Of a stretch of DNA of 64,000 nucleotides, positions 10,299-18,711 are shown one piece after another. Both the position numbers and the translations under genes were made by a program. The DNA lies in contig NZ_JABTTS010000017.1 of NCBI RefSeq assembly GCF_018638295.1, forward strand, positions 782 through 64,781, in the 5' to 3' direction. Within the stretch, counting starts at the first letter, position 1. Each line of letters starts with the position of its first letter. Under the pieces are notes generated by a model. The model made no database searches and was not told the DNA's origin. It worked only from the letters and a program-made list of their open reading frames with translations. The stretch is from Streptomyces sp. CHD11. Lineage in GTDB: Bacteria; Actinomycetota; Actinomycetes; Streptomycetales; Streptomycetaceae.

Positions 10299-12716
10299 TC
10301 ACCCCCGCAGGTCCACCAGGAGCGGGGGCGTGTGCTCGCCCCCGACATTCGTCAACGACAGCACCGCGTGCCCCGCGGGCACCGCGTGGGCCAGCTGGGA
10401 CGCGGACCACCGCTCCTTCTCGACCTGGCGTACCGTCACCGCGTCCGTGGTCACCGCCCTGCCCGTCACCAGCTTGCGCAGCGCGTGCAGGGCACGGGTC
10501 ATCGGCTGGTCGGCGAAGACCGTGTGCTTGGCGACCTCCGTCGTCTCCACCCACTCGGTCCCCCAGGTCTGCGCGAACCGGTTGCCGTCCCAGGTGGTGA
10601 CACCGGAGAAGGCCATCCGGCAGCCCACCGCACCGTAGAGCGGCCCGTGCAGCGCCTCGGGCACGTCGGCGACGGTGCGCAGGGTGAGCAGCACGCCCGC
10701 GTTCTGCGAGCGCAGCCGCTGGATGCGCCGTACCGAATCCGCGGTGACCGTGCCGGTCGCGTCGTCCAGGACCAGACAGGCGAAGTGGGCGCGCCGGTCC
10801 TCCCGCACGACGGCGTGGAACTGCGCGAGGACCAGCCGTGTGATCAGCCGGCCGGCCTCCTCGTGACCACGCTCGGGCAGGTCGATCCGCACCCGCAGGG
10901 GGTGGTGGGCGACGGCCCGCAGGGAGAACGGACGGCCGGGGCCGCCACCGCCGAAGAAGCCGGCGAACACCGGCCGGTCGAGCAGGGCCAGCCGGTCGGC
11001 GAGGGTGCGGCCCGGGTCGCCCGGCGTGCCGGTCTGCCGGGCGCGCGCGTCGAGTTCACGGCGCATCACGTCGTTTCCGCTCGCGGCGAGCGCCTCCCGC
11101 AGCGGCGTCAGCGCCGTCTCCTCGCCCTCCAGCAGCTCACGCAGCTCCGGCAGCGTGGGGAAGCGGCCGTGCACCGCCCGGAACGGGCCGAGCAGCTGGG
11201 CCAGCGTGGTGGCGGCGCGCTGGGCGCCGACCGCGTCGAGGTCGCCCGCCAGCGCCTCGGCGAGGACGCCGGCGGCCTCGTCCGGATCGTCGGACTCGGC
11301 GTACGGGTCGAGGTCGTGCACCGAGGACGGATCACCGATCCGCACGATCACGTCGAAGGCGTCGTCCGCGCCGAGCGGGCTCCCGGCGGCGGAGACGGCG
11401 ACCACGGCGCAGCGTCCGGTGAGCGCCTGGAGCGCCAGTGCCTCGGTCACCGGCTCGACGAGGGTGCGGGTCTTGCCGGACCCGGGGGGCCCGACCGCCA
11501 GCAGCGACGTGCCGAGCACATCCGGTCCGAGGGCCGCCCCGGCGTCGTGGTAGGGCTGCGGCACGCCGTCGGCCGCCACCCAGCCGCCGATCCGCACCTG
11601 TGCGGCGAGCAGGTCGTGGGAGGCGGTGCGGCGCGGCAGGTCCCGGGCGCCGGAGGGGTGGGTCCAGGCCGCGCCGGCCTGCCGCAGGACGGTGTCCCGG
11701 AAGGCGGCCGGTGTGCCGCCGCGCCGGGCGGCGTCGAAGGCGTGCTCGACGCGGGCGCAGTCGACGTCGTTCATCCGGCCGCCGGCGACCTCGGCGGTGA
11801 GCAGTTCGGCGGCCTCCTGCTGGCCCGCCTCACGCAGTTCGGGCCACTGGGAGCGGGGGCGCTCCGGCACCGGGGCACCGGGGGTGCCGCTCGCCCTGCG
11901 GCGGGCCGACAGCTCCTTCGCGTACGGCAGCCACGCACCGAGCCGGGCGAACGGCCACACCACGAGCAGTGTGACGACCGTGTAGAGGCCGTTCGTGTAG
12001 AACGCGGACGCCATCAGATCGTAACTGTCGGTGATCAGTACGGTCAGGGAGAGCAGCGGATCGACGACCGGCACCGGGGACCATCCGACGAGCGGGAACG
12101 CCTCGGGGAAGACCAGGGCGAGGGCGACCAGGGCGAGGAGGGCGGCGGTCAGCGCCCGGGCGGGCTGCGGCCTGAGGGCCACGTAGTGGCGGACGATGGC
12201 GCGCCAGCTGCCCAGGACGGCCACCGCGACGGCCAGTACCGCGAAGGAGACGCCCTCGTAGACCACCAGGGCTTCCGCCCCCGGCGCCGGCACCGCCCGC
12301 CCCTCGAACACCTTGGGCGAGACGACCGTACCGCCCCACCACCAGTCGTCCGGCGTGAACGCCCGCAGCGGTGCCATCTGGTAGGAGGTGACGCCGCGCT
12401 GCCAGAGCGACCAGACGAGCGCCGCGAGCGCGAGCGGGACCAGCATGCCGGCGACCGTCACCGGCGCGATCCGCTGCGTGGTCCGCTGCGGCGGGCGGTA
12501 GCCGTACCGCCAGATACCGGGACGGGCGGCGGGCCTGGCCGCGTCGAGCCAGCCGGCGACGGCGGACGCGGTCCGGGGCGCCTGTCCGGGGACGGGTGGC
12601 GCGCCCGGGGTCCGGGCCGGGCGCGGTGGCGCCGCCGGTACCTCCGGCGGTCCGGCCGGGCGTGGTACGGAGCGGGCGTCCGTGCCCCGTGCGTCCTGCG
12701 TACCCTCGCCGTCCAT
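10299..12716 (-). CDS. Membrane-anchored ATP-binding protein, TraD/VirD4-like NTPase of unknown role
   Basis: This is an 805-residue protein of uncertain function. A Pro/Ala-rich N-terminus (~80 residues) is followed by about four hydrophobic segments (for example GMLVPLALAALVWSLW, VLAVAVAVLGSW, LTAALLALVALALVF, LYTVVTLLVVWPFA). The cytoplasmic part has a Walker A motif LLAVGPPGSGKTRTLVEP and a Walker B-like CLVLDDATG, with VLLTLRTVADVPEAL after it. This is the coupling-protein/FtsK-like pattern, but no other conjugation gene is nearby. ATG 12716 has AGGGGG upstream; ATG 12752 is an alternative start. It is divergent from gabT across a 319-bp gap. Confidence 0.7.
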   Translation of the reverse strand: MDGEGTQDARGTDARSVPRPAGPPEVPAAPPRPARTPGAPPVPGQAPRTASAVAGWLDAARPAARPGIWRYGYRPPQRTTQRIAPVTVAGMLVPLALAALVWSLWQRGVTSYQMAPLRAFTPDDWWWGGTVVSPKVFEGRAVPAPGAEALVVYEGVSFAVLAVAVAVLGSWRAIVRHYVALRPQPARALTAALLALVALALVFPEAFPLVGWSPVPVVDPLLSLTVLITDSYDLMASAFYTNGLYTVVTLLVVWPFARLGAWLPYAKELSARRRASGTPGAPVPERPRSQWPELREAGQQEAAELLTAEVAGGRMNDVDCARVEHAFDAARRGGTPAAFRDTVLRQAGAAWTHPSGARDLPRRTASHDLLAAQVRIGGWVAADGVPQPYHDAGAALGPDVLGTSLLAVGPPGSGKTRTLVEPVTEALALQALTGRCAVVAVSAAGSPLGADDAFDVIVRIGDPSSVHDLDPYAESDDPDEAAGVLAEALAGDLDAVGAQRAATTLAQLLGPFRAVHGRFPTLPELRELLEGEETALTPLREALAASGNDVMRRELDARARQTGTPGDPGRTLADRLALLDRPVFAGFFGGGGPGRPFSLRAVAHHPLRVRIDLPERGHEEAGRLITRLVLAQFHAVVREDRRAHFACLVLDDATGTVTADSVRRIQRLRSQNAGVLLTLRTVADVPEALHGPLYGAVGCRMAFSGVTTWDGNRFAQTWGTEWVETTEVAKHTVFADQPMTRALHALRKLVTGRAVTTDAVTVRQVEKERWSASQLAHAVPAGHAVLSLTNVGGEHTPPLLVDLRG

Positions 12717-12910
12717 CGCCCTTGCCCCCTGAGCAGCCGCGCCATCCGCCATCCGCGAGCCAATCTAACGCCCCGACAGGCGGAGTCCACCGCTTACGCG
12801 GCCGTTGCCTGACGGCGGCGGTGTCACTCGTCCGTGCCCGCGCGCCCGCCCTCTCCCGGACAGCCCCCGGGCGCCCGCTCCGCGGAGACACGCCTGCCCG
12901 CGGCCAGGTA

Positions 12911-12950
12911 TGTCCATCACGGACAACCCGGCCCCCCGGACAACGCCCAC
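12911..12950 (+). promoter_or_regulatory. gabT upstream operator candidate: palindrome plus shared motif
   Basis: TGTCC-ATCAC-GGACA is an inverted repeat at 12911-12925. CGGACAAC recurs as a direct repeat at 12920 and 12937. The second copy lies in CCGGACAACGCCCAC (12936-12950), shared with the aldehyde dehydrogenase promoter at 7178-7193. TAACCT at 12982-12987 could be a -10. The rest of the 12717-13035 gap shows nothing recognisable. Confidence 0.5.
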
Positions 12951-13035
12951 ATGGAGCATGCCCAGCCTCCGTGAGCGGCCCTAACCTGCGAGAAAAGAAG
13001 GAAAAAGCGTCCGTTACACCCCCCAGGAGCCCCGC

Positions 13036-14370
13036 ATGACCGCACTTCCGCAGGAGCGCCGCGTCGTCACCGCCATCCCCGGACCGAAGTCGCAGGAGCT
13101 GCAGGCCCGCCGTACCGCCGCGGTCGCGCGGGGCGTGGGCTCCGTACTGCCCGTGTTCACCGCCAGGGCCGGCGGCGGGATCATCGAGGACGTCGACGGC
13201 AACCGGCTGATCGACTTCGGTTCCGGCATCGCCGTGACCTCCGTCGGAGCCTCCGCCGAGGCTGTCGTGCGCCGTGCCACCGCCCAGCTCGCCGACTTCA
13301 CGCACACCTGCTTCATGGTCACGCCGTACGAGGGCTACGTGGCCGTCGCCGAGGCGCTCGCCGAGCTGACCCCGGGCGACCACGCCAAGAAGTCCGCGCT
13401 GTTCAACAGCGGCGCCGAGGCCGTCGAGAACGCGGTCAAGATCGCGCGGGCGCACACCGGGCGGCAGGCGGTCGTCGTGTTCGACCACGGGTACCACGGC
13501 CGCACCAACCTCACCATGGCGCTGACCGCGAAGAACATGCCGTACAAGCACGGCTTCGGTCCGTTCGCGCCCGAGGTGTACCGGGTTCCGGTCGCCTACG
13601 GTTACCGCTGGCCGACCGGCCCCGAGAACGCGGGTCCGGAGGCCGCCGCGCAGGCGATCGACCAGATCTCCAAGCAGGTCGGCGCCGAGAACGTGGCCGC
13701 GGTCATCATCGAGCCGGTGCTCGGTGAGGGCGGTTTCATCGAGCCGGCCAAGGGCTTCCTGCCGGCGATCAGCGCGTTCGCGCGGGACAACGGCATCGTC
13801 TTCGTCGCCGACGAGATCCAGTCCGGCTTCTGCCGTACCGGCCAGTGGTTCGCCTGCGAGGACGAGGGCATCGTCCCGGACCTGATCACCACGGCGAAGG
13901 GCATCGCGGGCGGTCTGCCGCTGGCCGCCGTCACCGGCCGCGCGGAGATCATGGACGCCGCGCACTCGGGCGGCCTGGGCGGCACCTACGGCGGCAACCC
14001 GGTGGCCTGCGCGGGCGCGCTCGGTTCCATCGAGACGATGAAGGAGCTCGACCTCAACGCGCGGGCGAAGGCGATCGAGGCGGTCATGAAGACCCGTCTG
14101 TCCGCCATGGCCGAGAAGTTCGACATCATCGGCGACGTCCGCGGCCGTGGCGCGATGATCGCCATCGAGCTGGTCCGGGACCGCGCGACCAAGGAGCCGG
14201 ACGCGGAGGCGACCGCCGCGCTGGCGAAGGCCTGTCACCAGGAGGGCCTGCTGGTCCTGACCTGTGGCACCTACGGCAACGTCCTGCGCTTCCTGCCCCC
14301 GCTGGTCATCGGCGAGGACCTGCTCAACGAGGGCCTCGACATCCTCGAGCAGGCCTTCGCACGCATCTGA
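13036..14370 (+). CDS. gabT: 4-aminobutyrate aminotransferase
   Basis: This PLP-dependent class III aminotransferase converts GABA plus 2-oxoglutarate to succinate semialdehyde plus glutamate. Length is 444 residues, typical for GabT. Motifs are FNSGAEAVENAVKIARAHTG (PLP phosphate site), VFDHGYHGRTNLT, VIIEPVLGEGG, FVADEIQSGFCRTG (the Asp contacting the PLP nitrogen) and ITTAKGIAGGLPLA containing the Schiff-base Lys. ATG 13036 is preceded by CCAGGAGCC. It is followed by a hairpin, so it is probably monocistronic. In a polyamine route it would act on GABA after removal of the glutamyl group. In S. coelicolor the gene at this position is counted among the polyamine-utilisation genes (from memory). 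Confidence 0.94.
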   Translation: MTALPQERRVVTAIPGPKSQELQARRTAAVARGVGSVLPVFTARAGGGIIEDVDGNRLIDFGSGIAVTSVGASAEAVVRRATAQLADFTHTCFMVTPYEGYVAVAEALAELTPGDHAKKSALFNSGAEAVENAVKIARAHTGRQAVVVFDHGYHGRTNLTMALTAKNMPYKHGFGPFAPEVYRVPVAYGYRWPTGPENAGPEAAAQAIDQISKQVGAENVAAVIIEPVLGEGGFIEPAKGFLPAISAFARDNGIVFVADEIQSGFCRTGQWFACEDEGIVPDLITTAKGIAGGLPLAAVTGRAEIMDAAHSGGLGGTYGGNPVACAGALGSIETMKELDLNARAKAIEAVMKTRLSAMAEKFDIIGDVRGRGAMIAIELVRDRATKEPDAEATAALAKACHQEGLLVLTCGTYGNVLRFLPPLVIGEDLLNEGLDILEQAFARI

Positions 14371-14379
14371 GCCGGCATC

Positions 14380-14402
14380 GGGGCAGGTGAGCCGCCTGCC
14401 CC
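14380..14402 (+). terminator. gabT terminator
   Basis: GGGGCAGG / CCTGCCCC stem of 8 bp with a 7-nt loop, starting 10 bp after the gabT stop. The remaining 14403-14820 gap contains one more hairpin (14726-14766) and no gene that I can support. Confidence 0.65.
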
Positions 14403-14725
14403 GGAGAGCCGGAGCCGCCGAACGGCAGAGGGTGTGAAGAAGGTGTGCGGGGTGGATGACAGGTGCCCGTGGGCCCTGTCGCCGGGCCACGCCCTGCCGT
14501 AGGTTTCTCCGCGGATGAGAGATACACCCCGCCCGCAGGGAACCGCGGGCGGCTCAGGCCGGGGCCTCCCCAGCTTCGACCTGGTAGTGCCTCCGCGCAC
14601 ACAACCGGGGCCGGAAGGCTCCGGGTCTCCTCACGATCGGACGGTCGCCCGCCCCAAACCCCCCGGGGCGCGCGGCGTTCCGATCCGGACGGCCGTCCGG
14701 GCACCCCATACGGCAAGCCGTTCCC

Positions 14726-14766
14726 CGAAGGGCCGACGCACACCCCCCCTTTGCGCCGGCCCTTCG
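14726..14766 (+). other. Hairpin upstream of the PAP2 gene
   Basis: CGAAGGGCCG / CGGCCCTTCG forms a 10-bp perfect stem with a 21-nt loop, 54 bp before the PAP2 ATG. It could be a leader structure or a second terminator after gabT. Confidence 0.4.
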
Positions 14767-14820
14767 GCATGTCCGGACGGTGCGGAAGGACGGGCCGCGC
14801 CGCTTGGCACACTGGGCGGC

Positions 14821-15480
14821 ATGGTGCTGCTGCTCGGACCGCCCGTCCTCCTCTTCGCGCTGATCACCTGGCAGGTCGTCACCGGCGGACCGCTGGTGGG
14901 TCTCGACGAGCGGCTGAGCGAGGACCTGGTGCGGCCGGACCGGGCCTCCGAACATCTCGCCGACCTCGGCAACATCCAGGTGGCCGTACCGGTCCTGGGG
15001 GTCGCACTGGCGTACGTCGCCTGGCGCGGACGGGCGCGCGGCGGCGACCGCTGGTGGCTGCCGCCCCTCGCCGGCGCCGTCGCGATGGCGCTGGTGCCGG
15101 CGCTCGTGGCACCGCTGAAGGAGTGGACCGACCGCCCGGGCACCCCGGCCGTGCCCCCGGCGGTCGGCTACTACCCCTCCGGCCACACCGCCACCGCCGT
15201 GGTGGCGTACGGCGCGGCGACGCTGCTGCTCCTTCCGCTGCTGCGGTCGCCGGCCGTACGCCGCGCACTGGTCGTCCTCTGCGGCGCCCTGGTGCTCGGC
15301 GCCTCGTACGGGCTGGTGCGCCGGGGCTACCACTGGCCGCTGGACGTGGCGGCCAGTTGGTGCCTGGGCGCGGTGCTGCTGACGGGTCTGTGGCTGCTGG
15401 TCAGCCGAAGCAGCCGCCGAAGGTCCGCTGGAACTCCCCGCCCGCGGACCGGTCCCGGTCGACGATTCGGTCCCGGTTGA
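14821..15480 (+). CDS. PAP2-family membrane phosphatase
   Basis: A 219-residue integral-membrane phosphatidic acid phosphatase-type protein. The three catalytic signatures are present in order: KEWTDRPGTP (KX6RP-like), YYPSGHTATA (PSGH) and RRGYHWPLDVAASW (SRX5H-like with HW..D). Five to six hydrophobic segments alternate with them. The open frame reaches back to 14515, but ATG 14821 begins directly at the first membrane segment (MVLLLGPPVLLFALIT). The upstream extension is low-complexity, so the shorter form is chosen. The stop codon lies inside an 18-bp tandem repeat (15450-15485). The natural lipid phosphate substrate is unknown. Confidence 0.85.
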   Translation: MVLLLGPPVLLFALITWQVVTGGPLVGLDERLSEDLVRPDRASEHLADLGNIQVAVPVLGVALAYVAWRGRARGGDRWWLPPLAGAVAMALVPALVAPLKEWTDRPGTPAVPPAVGYYPSGHTATAVVAYGAATLLLLPLLRSPAVRRALVVLCGALVLGASYGLVRRGYHWPLDVAASWCLGAVLLTGLWLLVSRSSRRRSAGTPRPRTGPGRRFGPG

Positions 15481-15491
15481 CGATTCGGTCC
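15450..15491. repeat. 18-bp tandem repeat spanning the PAP2 stop codon
   Basis: CGGTCCCGGTCGACGATT (15450-15467) and CGGTCCCGGTTGACGATT (15468-15485) differ by one C/T, followed by a partial third copy. In the PAP2 frame CGA (Arg) in copy 1 is TGA (stop) in copy 2. Confidence 0.85.
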
Positions 15492-15523
15492 GGACCGCTT
15501 CGGATGTCGAGCCCTCGCGCGGC

Positions 15524-16942
15524 TCAGCTGTCGAAACCCAGGCCCAGCCTGTCCATCGTCCTCAGCCACAGGTTGCGGTGCCCGCCCCGCGCGTCCGCCC
15601 TGGCCAGCGACCACTTGGTGAGGGCGATGCCGGTCCAGGCGAACGGCTCCGGCGGGAACGGCAGCGGCTTCCTGCGCACCATCTCCAGCTCCGTGCGCTC
15701 GGTCCGCTCCCCGGCCAGCAGGTCCAGCATGACCTCCGCACCGAAGCGGGTGGCGCCGACACCGAGCCCCGTGTAGCCCGCCGCGTAGGCCACCTTCCCC
15801 GCGTGCGCCGTGCCGAAGAACGCCGAGAAGCGCGAGCAGGTGTCGATCGCGCCGCCCCAGGCGTGGGTGAAGCGGACACCCTCCAGCTGCGGGAAACAGG
15901 TGAAGAAGTGACCGGCGAGCTTGGCGTAGGTCTCCGGGCGGTCGTCGTACTCGGCCCGCACCCGGCCGCCGAACGGATAGACCGCGTCGTAACCGCCCCA
16001 CAGGATGCGGTGGTCGGCGGAGAGCCGGAAGTAGTGGAACTGGTTGGCGCTGTCCCCGAGTCCCTGGCGGTTCTTCCAGCCGATGGACGCGAGCTGCCCG
16101 GCGGTGAGCGGCTCGGTCATCAGGGCGTAGTCGTACACCGGGACGGTGTAGGGGCGGACGCGTCTGAGCAGGCTGGGGAAGATGTTGGTGCCGAGCGCCA
16201 CCGTGCCGGCGCGGATCGCCCCGTACGGGGTGCGTACGGCCATGCCGGCGCCGTACGGCTTCAGGGTGAGGGCGGGGGTGTGCTCGTAGACGCGCACGCC
16301 GAGGTCGACGCAGGCCCGCTTCAGTCCCCAGGCGAGCCTGGCGGGGTGGAGCATCGCCACGCCCCGCCGGTCGTACAGGCCGGCCTCGAAGGTCGGGGAG
16401 TTCACCTGTTCCCGTACGGCCTCGGTGTCCAGGTACTCGACGCCGTCGGCGAGGCCCTCGGACCGGATCTCCGCGTACCAGTTCCTGAGCTCCCGGGCCT
16501 GGTAGGGCTCGGTGGCGACATCGATCCCGCCGGTGCGTTCGAAGTCGCAGTCGATCGAGTGGCGGGCGACCGTCTCCTCGATGGCGTCGAGGTTGCGGGC
16601 ACCCAGCCGCTCCAGGGCGTGGATCTCCTTCGGCCAGCGGGTCAGCCCGTTGGGCAGGCCGTGGGTGAGGGAGGCGGCACAGAATCCGCCGTTGCGGCCG
16701 GAGGCGGCCCAGCCCACCTCGCGGCCCTCGACCAGCACGACGTCCCGTGCGGGGTCGCGCTCCTTGGCGATCAGCGCGGTCCACAGTCCGCTGTAACCGC
16801 CGCCGACGACGAGCAGGTCGCAGGTCTCGGCTCCGGTGAGGGCGGGCTCGGGTGCGGGCCTGCCGGGGTCGTCCAGCCAGAAGGAGACCGGCCGGGCCTC
16901 GGAAAGGGATCTCGTACAACGGCTCATGGCGCTCGGGGCCAT
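15524..16942 (-). CDS. FAD-dependent amine oxidoreductase, gamma-glutamylputrescine oxidase (PuuB)-like
   Basis: A 472-residue DAO-family flavoprotein. The ADP-binding motif is LLVVGGGYSGLWTA, followed by GWAASGRNGGFC, typical of PuuB/OrdL enzymes. The C-terminal FAD motif is AAGYTGLGVGATRF. It should oxidise the free amine of gamma-glutamylputrescine (or of a related polyamine) to an aldehyde with H2O2 release. It is the last gene of the operon ALDH-potD-potA-potB-potC-puuB, 38 bp after potC. ATG 16942 is preceded by GAGGAG at 8 nt spacing. Putrescine itself or spermidine as substrate cannot be excluded. Confidence 0.85.
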   Translation of the reverse strand: MAPSAMSRCTRSLSEARPVSFWLDDPGRPAPEPALTGAETCDLLVVGGGYSGLWTALIAKERDPARDVVLVEGREVGWAASGRNGGFCAASLTHGLPNGLTRWPKEIHALERLGARNLDAIEETVARHSIDCDFERTGGIDVATEPYQARELRNWYAEIRSEGLADGVEYLDTEAVREQVNSPTFEAGLYDRRGVAMLHPARLAWGLKRACVDLGVRVYEHTPALTLKPYGAGMAVRTPYGAIRAGTVALGTNIFPSLLRRVRPYTVPVYDYALMTEPLTAGQLASIGWKNRQGLGDSANQFHYFRLSADHRILWGGYDAVYPFGGRVRAEYDDRPETYAKLAGHFFTCFPQLEGVRFTHAWGGAIDTCSRFSAFFGTAHAGKVAYAAGYTGLGVGATRFGAEVMLDLLAGERTERTELEMVRRKPLPFPPEPFAWTGIALTKWSLARADARGGHRNLWLRTMDRLGLGFDS

Positions 16943-16980
16943 GATTTCAACTCCTCACAGGGGACTGCGTGTGCTGGTTC

Positions 16981-17781
16981 CTACGCCTTCCGGCGGTTGC
17001 GGCGATTGCCGATGACCATGGAGACCAGTACCAGCGCGATGGCGATGACGAACATGGCCGTACCGATGACGTTGATCTGTACGGGCGTTCCGCGCTGGGC
17101 GGATCCCCAGACGAACATCGGGAAGGTCACGGTCGAGCCGGCGTTGAAATTGGTGATGATGAAATCGTCGAAGGAGAGCGCGAAGGCGAGCAGCGCGCCC
17201 GCCGCGATACCGGGGGCGGCGATCGGCAGCGTCACCCGGAGGAACGTCTGGACCGGGCCGGCGTACAGATCCTGCGCGGCCTGTTCGAGCCGGGGGTCCA
17301 TCGACATCACGCGCGCCTTCACGGCGACCACGACGAAGCTGAGGCAGAACATGATGTGGGCGATCAGGATCGTCCAGAAGCCCAGCTGGGCGCCCATGTT
17401 GAGGAACAGCGTGAGCAGCGAGGCGGCCATGACCACCTCGGGCATCGCCATCGGCAGGAAGATCAGCGAGTTCACCACGGGGCGGGCGCGGAAGCGGTAG
17501 CGGACCAGCGCGAAGGCGATCATCGTGCCGAGCAGGGTGGCGCCGAGCGTCGCCCACACCGCGATCCGCAGGCTCAGCGACAGCGATTCGCACAGCCCGG
17601 AGACACCGCAGGGGTCCTGCCACGCCCCGGTGGAGAATTCCTGCCATGTGTAGTTGAAGCGCCCCTTCGGATTATTGAAGGAGAACACGGTGACGATGAT
17701 GTTCGGCAGCAGGAGATAGGCGAGGGTCAGCAGTCCCGCGATGACGACGAAATGGCGCTTGAGCCAGTTGACGAAGGTCAT
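16981..17781 (-). CDS. potC: Polyamine ABC transporter permease PotC-like
   Basis: This is the inner-membrane permease (266 residues, about six membrane spans) of a spermidine/putrescine importer. The first span is VVIAGLLTLAYLLLPNIIVTVF. The ATPase-contact EAA loop is EQAAQDLYAGPVQTFLRVTL then PIAAPGIAAG. It starts immediately after the potB stop: the TAA of potB ends at 17782 and the ATG begins at 17781, with no base between. Its Arg-rich C-terminus is cytoplasmic. It partners with PotB in a heterodimeric channel. Confidence 0.9.
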   Translation of the reverse strand: MTFVNWLKRHFVVIAGLLTLAYLLLPNIIVTVFSFNNPKGRFNYTWQEFSTGAWQDPCGVSGLCESLSLSLRIAVWATLGATLLGTMIAFALVRYRFRARPVVNSLIFLPMAMPEVVMAASLLTLFLNMGAQLGFWTILIAHIMFCLSFVVVAVKARVMSMDPRLEQAAQDLYAGPVQTFLRVTLPIAAPGIAAGALLAFALSFDDFIITNFNAGSTVTFPMFVWGSAQRGTPVQINVIGTAMFVIAIALVLVSMVIGNRRNRRKA

Positions 17782-18711
17782 TTAAACCAGATCCTCCGTG
17801 CCGGACTTGCGGATGTAGAACGTGACGATGAAGAGGATCGCGGCCATCAGGATGAACGAGAGTGCCGCGGCCGTCGGATAGTCGAGGATCCGCAGGAACT
17901 GCGACTGGATGACGTTGCCGACCATGCGGGTGTCGGTGGAGCCGAGCAGATCCGCGTTGATGTAGTCGCCGGAGGCCGGGATGAAGGTCAGCAGCGTGCC
18001 GGAGACCACGCCCGGCATCGACAGCGGGAAGGTGACCCGGCGGAAGGTGGTCGACGGCCTGGCGTAGAGGTCGTTCGCCGCCTCGTGCAGCCGGGGGTCG
18101 ATGCGCTCCAGCGAGGTGTAGAGGGGGAGGATCATGAACGGCAGGAAGTTGTACGTCAGACCGCAGACCACCGCGAGCGGCGTGGCGAGCACCCGGTCGC
18201 CGGCGGTCCAGCCGAGCCACGCGGTGACGTCCAGGACGTGCAGGGTGTTGAGGACGTCGACCACCGGGCCGCCGTCGGCGAGGATCGTCTTCCAGGCGAG
18301 GGTGCGGATCAGGAAGCTGGTGAAGAACGGCGCGATCACCAGAATCATGATCAGATTCCGCCAGCGCCCCGCGCGGAAGGCGATCAGATACGCCAGCGGG
18401 TAACCGAGCAGCAGACACAGCACGGTCGCGGAGGCCGCGTAGAGCACCGAGCGGACGAACTGCGGCCAGTAGTCGGACAGCGCGTCCCAGTAGGTGGCGA
18501 AGTGCCAGGTGACCTGGTAGCCCTCCTCCAGGGAGCCCGTCTGCACGGACGTGGAGGCCTGGTAGATCACCGGCAGCGCGAAGAAGACGAACAGCCACAG
18601 CAGTCCGGGCAGCAGGAGCAGGTACGGCGTCCAGCGGCCCCTTCTGCGCGGGGGCCTCTTCTCGGGGAGGGGCGGCGCCACAGGGGGCGGCGCCTGGGTG
18701 ACCGTGGCCAT
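17782..18711 (-). CDS. potB: Polyamine ABC transporter permease PotB-like
   Basis: A 309-residue inner-membrane permease with a Pro-rich cytoplasmic N-terminus and six spans (for example YLLLLPGLLWLFVFFALPVI). The EAA loop is EAANDLYARPSTTFRRVTFP then LSMPGVVSG. Its ATG shares one base with the potA TGA (TGATG), so translation is coupled. The family call rests on this loop and on the operon with PotA, PotC and PotD. Confidence 0.9.
   Translation of the reverse strand: MATVTQAPPPVAPPLPEKRPPRRRGRWTPYLLLLPGLLWLFVFFALPVIYQASTSVQTGSLEEGYQVTWHFATYWDALSDYWPQFVRSVLYAASATVLCLLLGYPLAYLIAFRAGRWRNLIMILVIAPFFTSFLIRTLAWKTILADGGPVVDVLNTLHVLDVTAWLGWTAGDRVLATPLAVVCGLTYNFLPFMILPLYTSLERIDPRLHEAANDLYARPSTTFRRVTFPLSMPGVVSGTLLTFIPASGDYINADLLGSTDTRMVGNVIQSQFLRILDYPTAAALSFILMAAILFIVTFYIRKSGTEDLV

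Noticed and set aside
10332..12812. 826-codon open frame opposite the membrane NTPase gene
   Set aside because: It is composition-driven (Arg/Gly/Glu/Gln-rich, no domains) and antisense to a gene with Walker motifs.
14515..14820. N-terminal extension of the PAP2 gene
   Set aside because: The 102 extra residues are Pro/Arg/Gly-rich without similarity to the family; ATG 14821 starts at the first membrane span.
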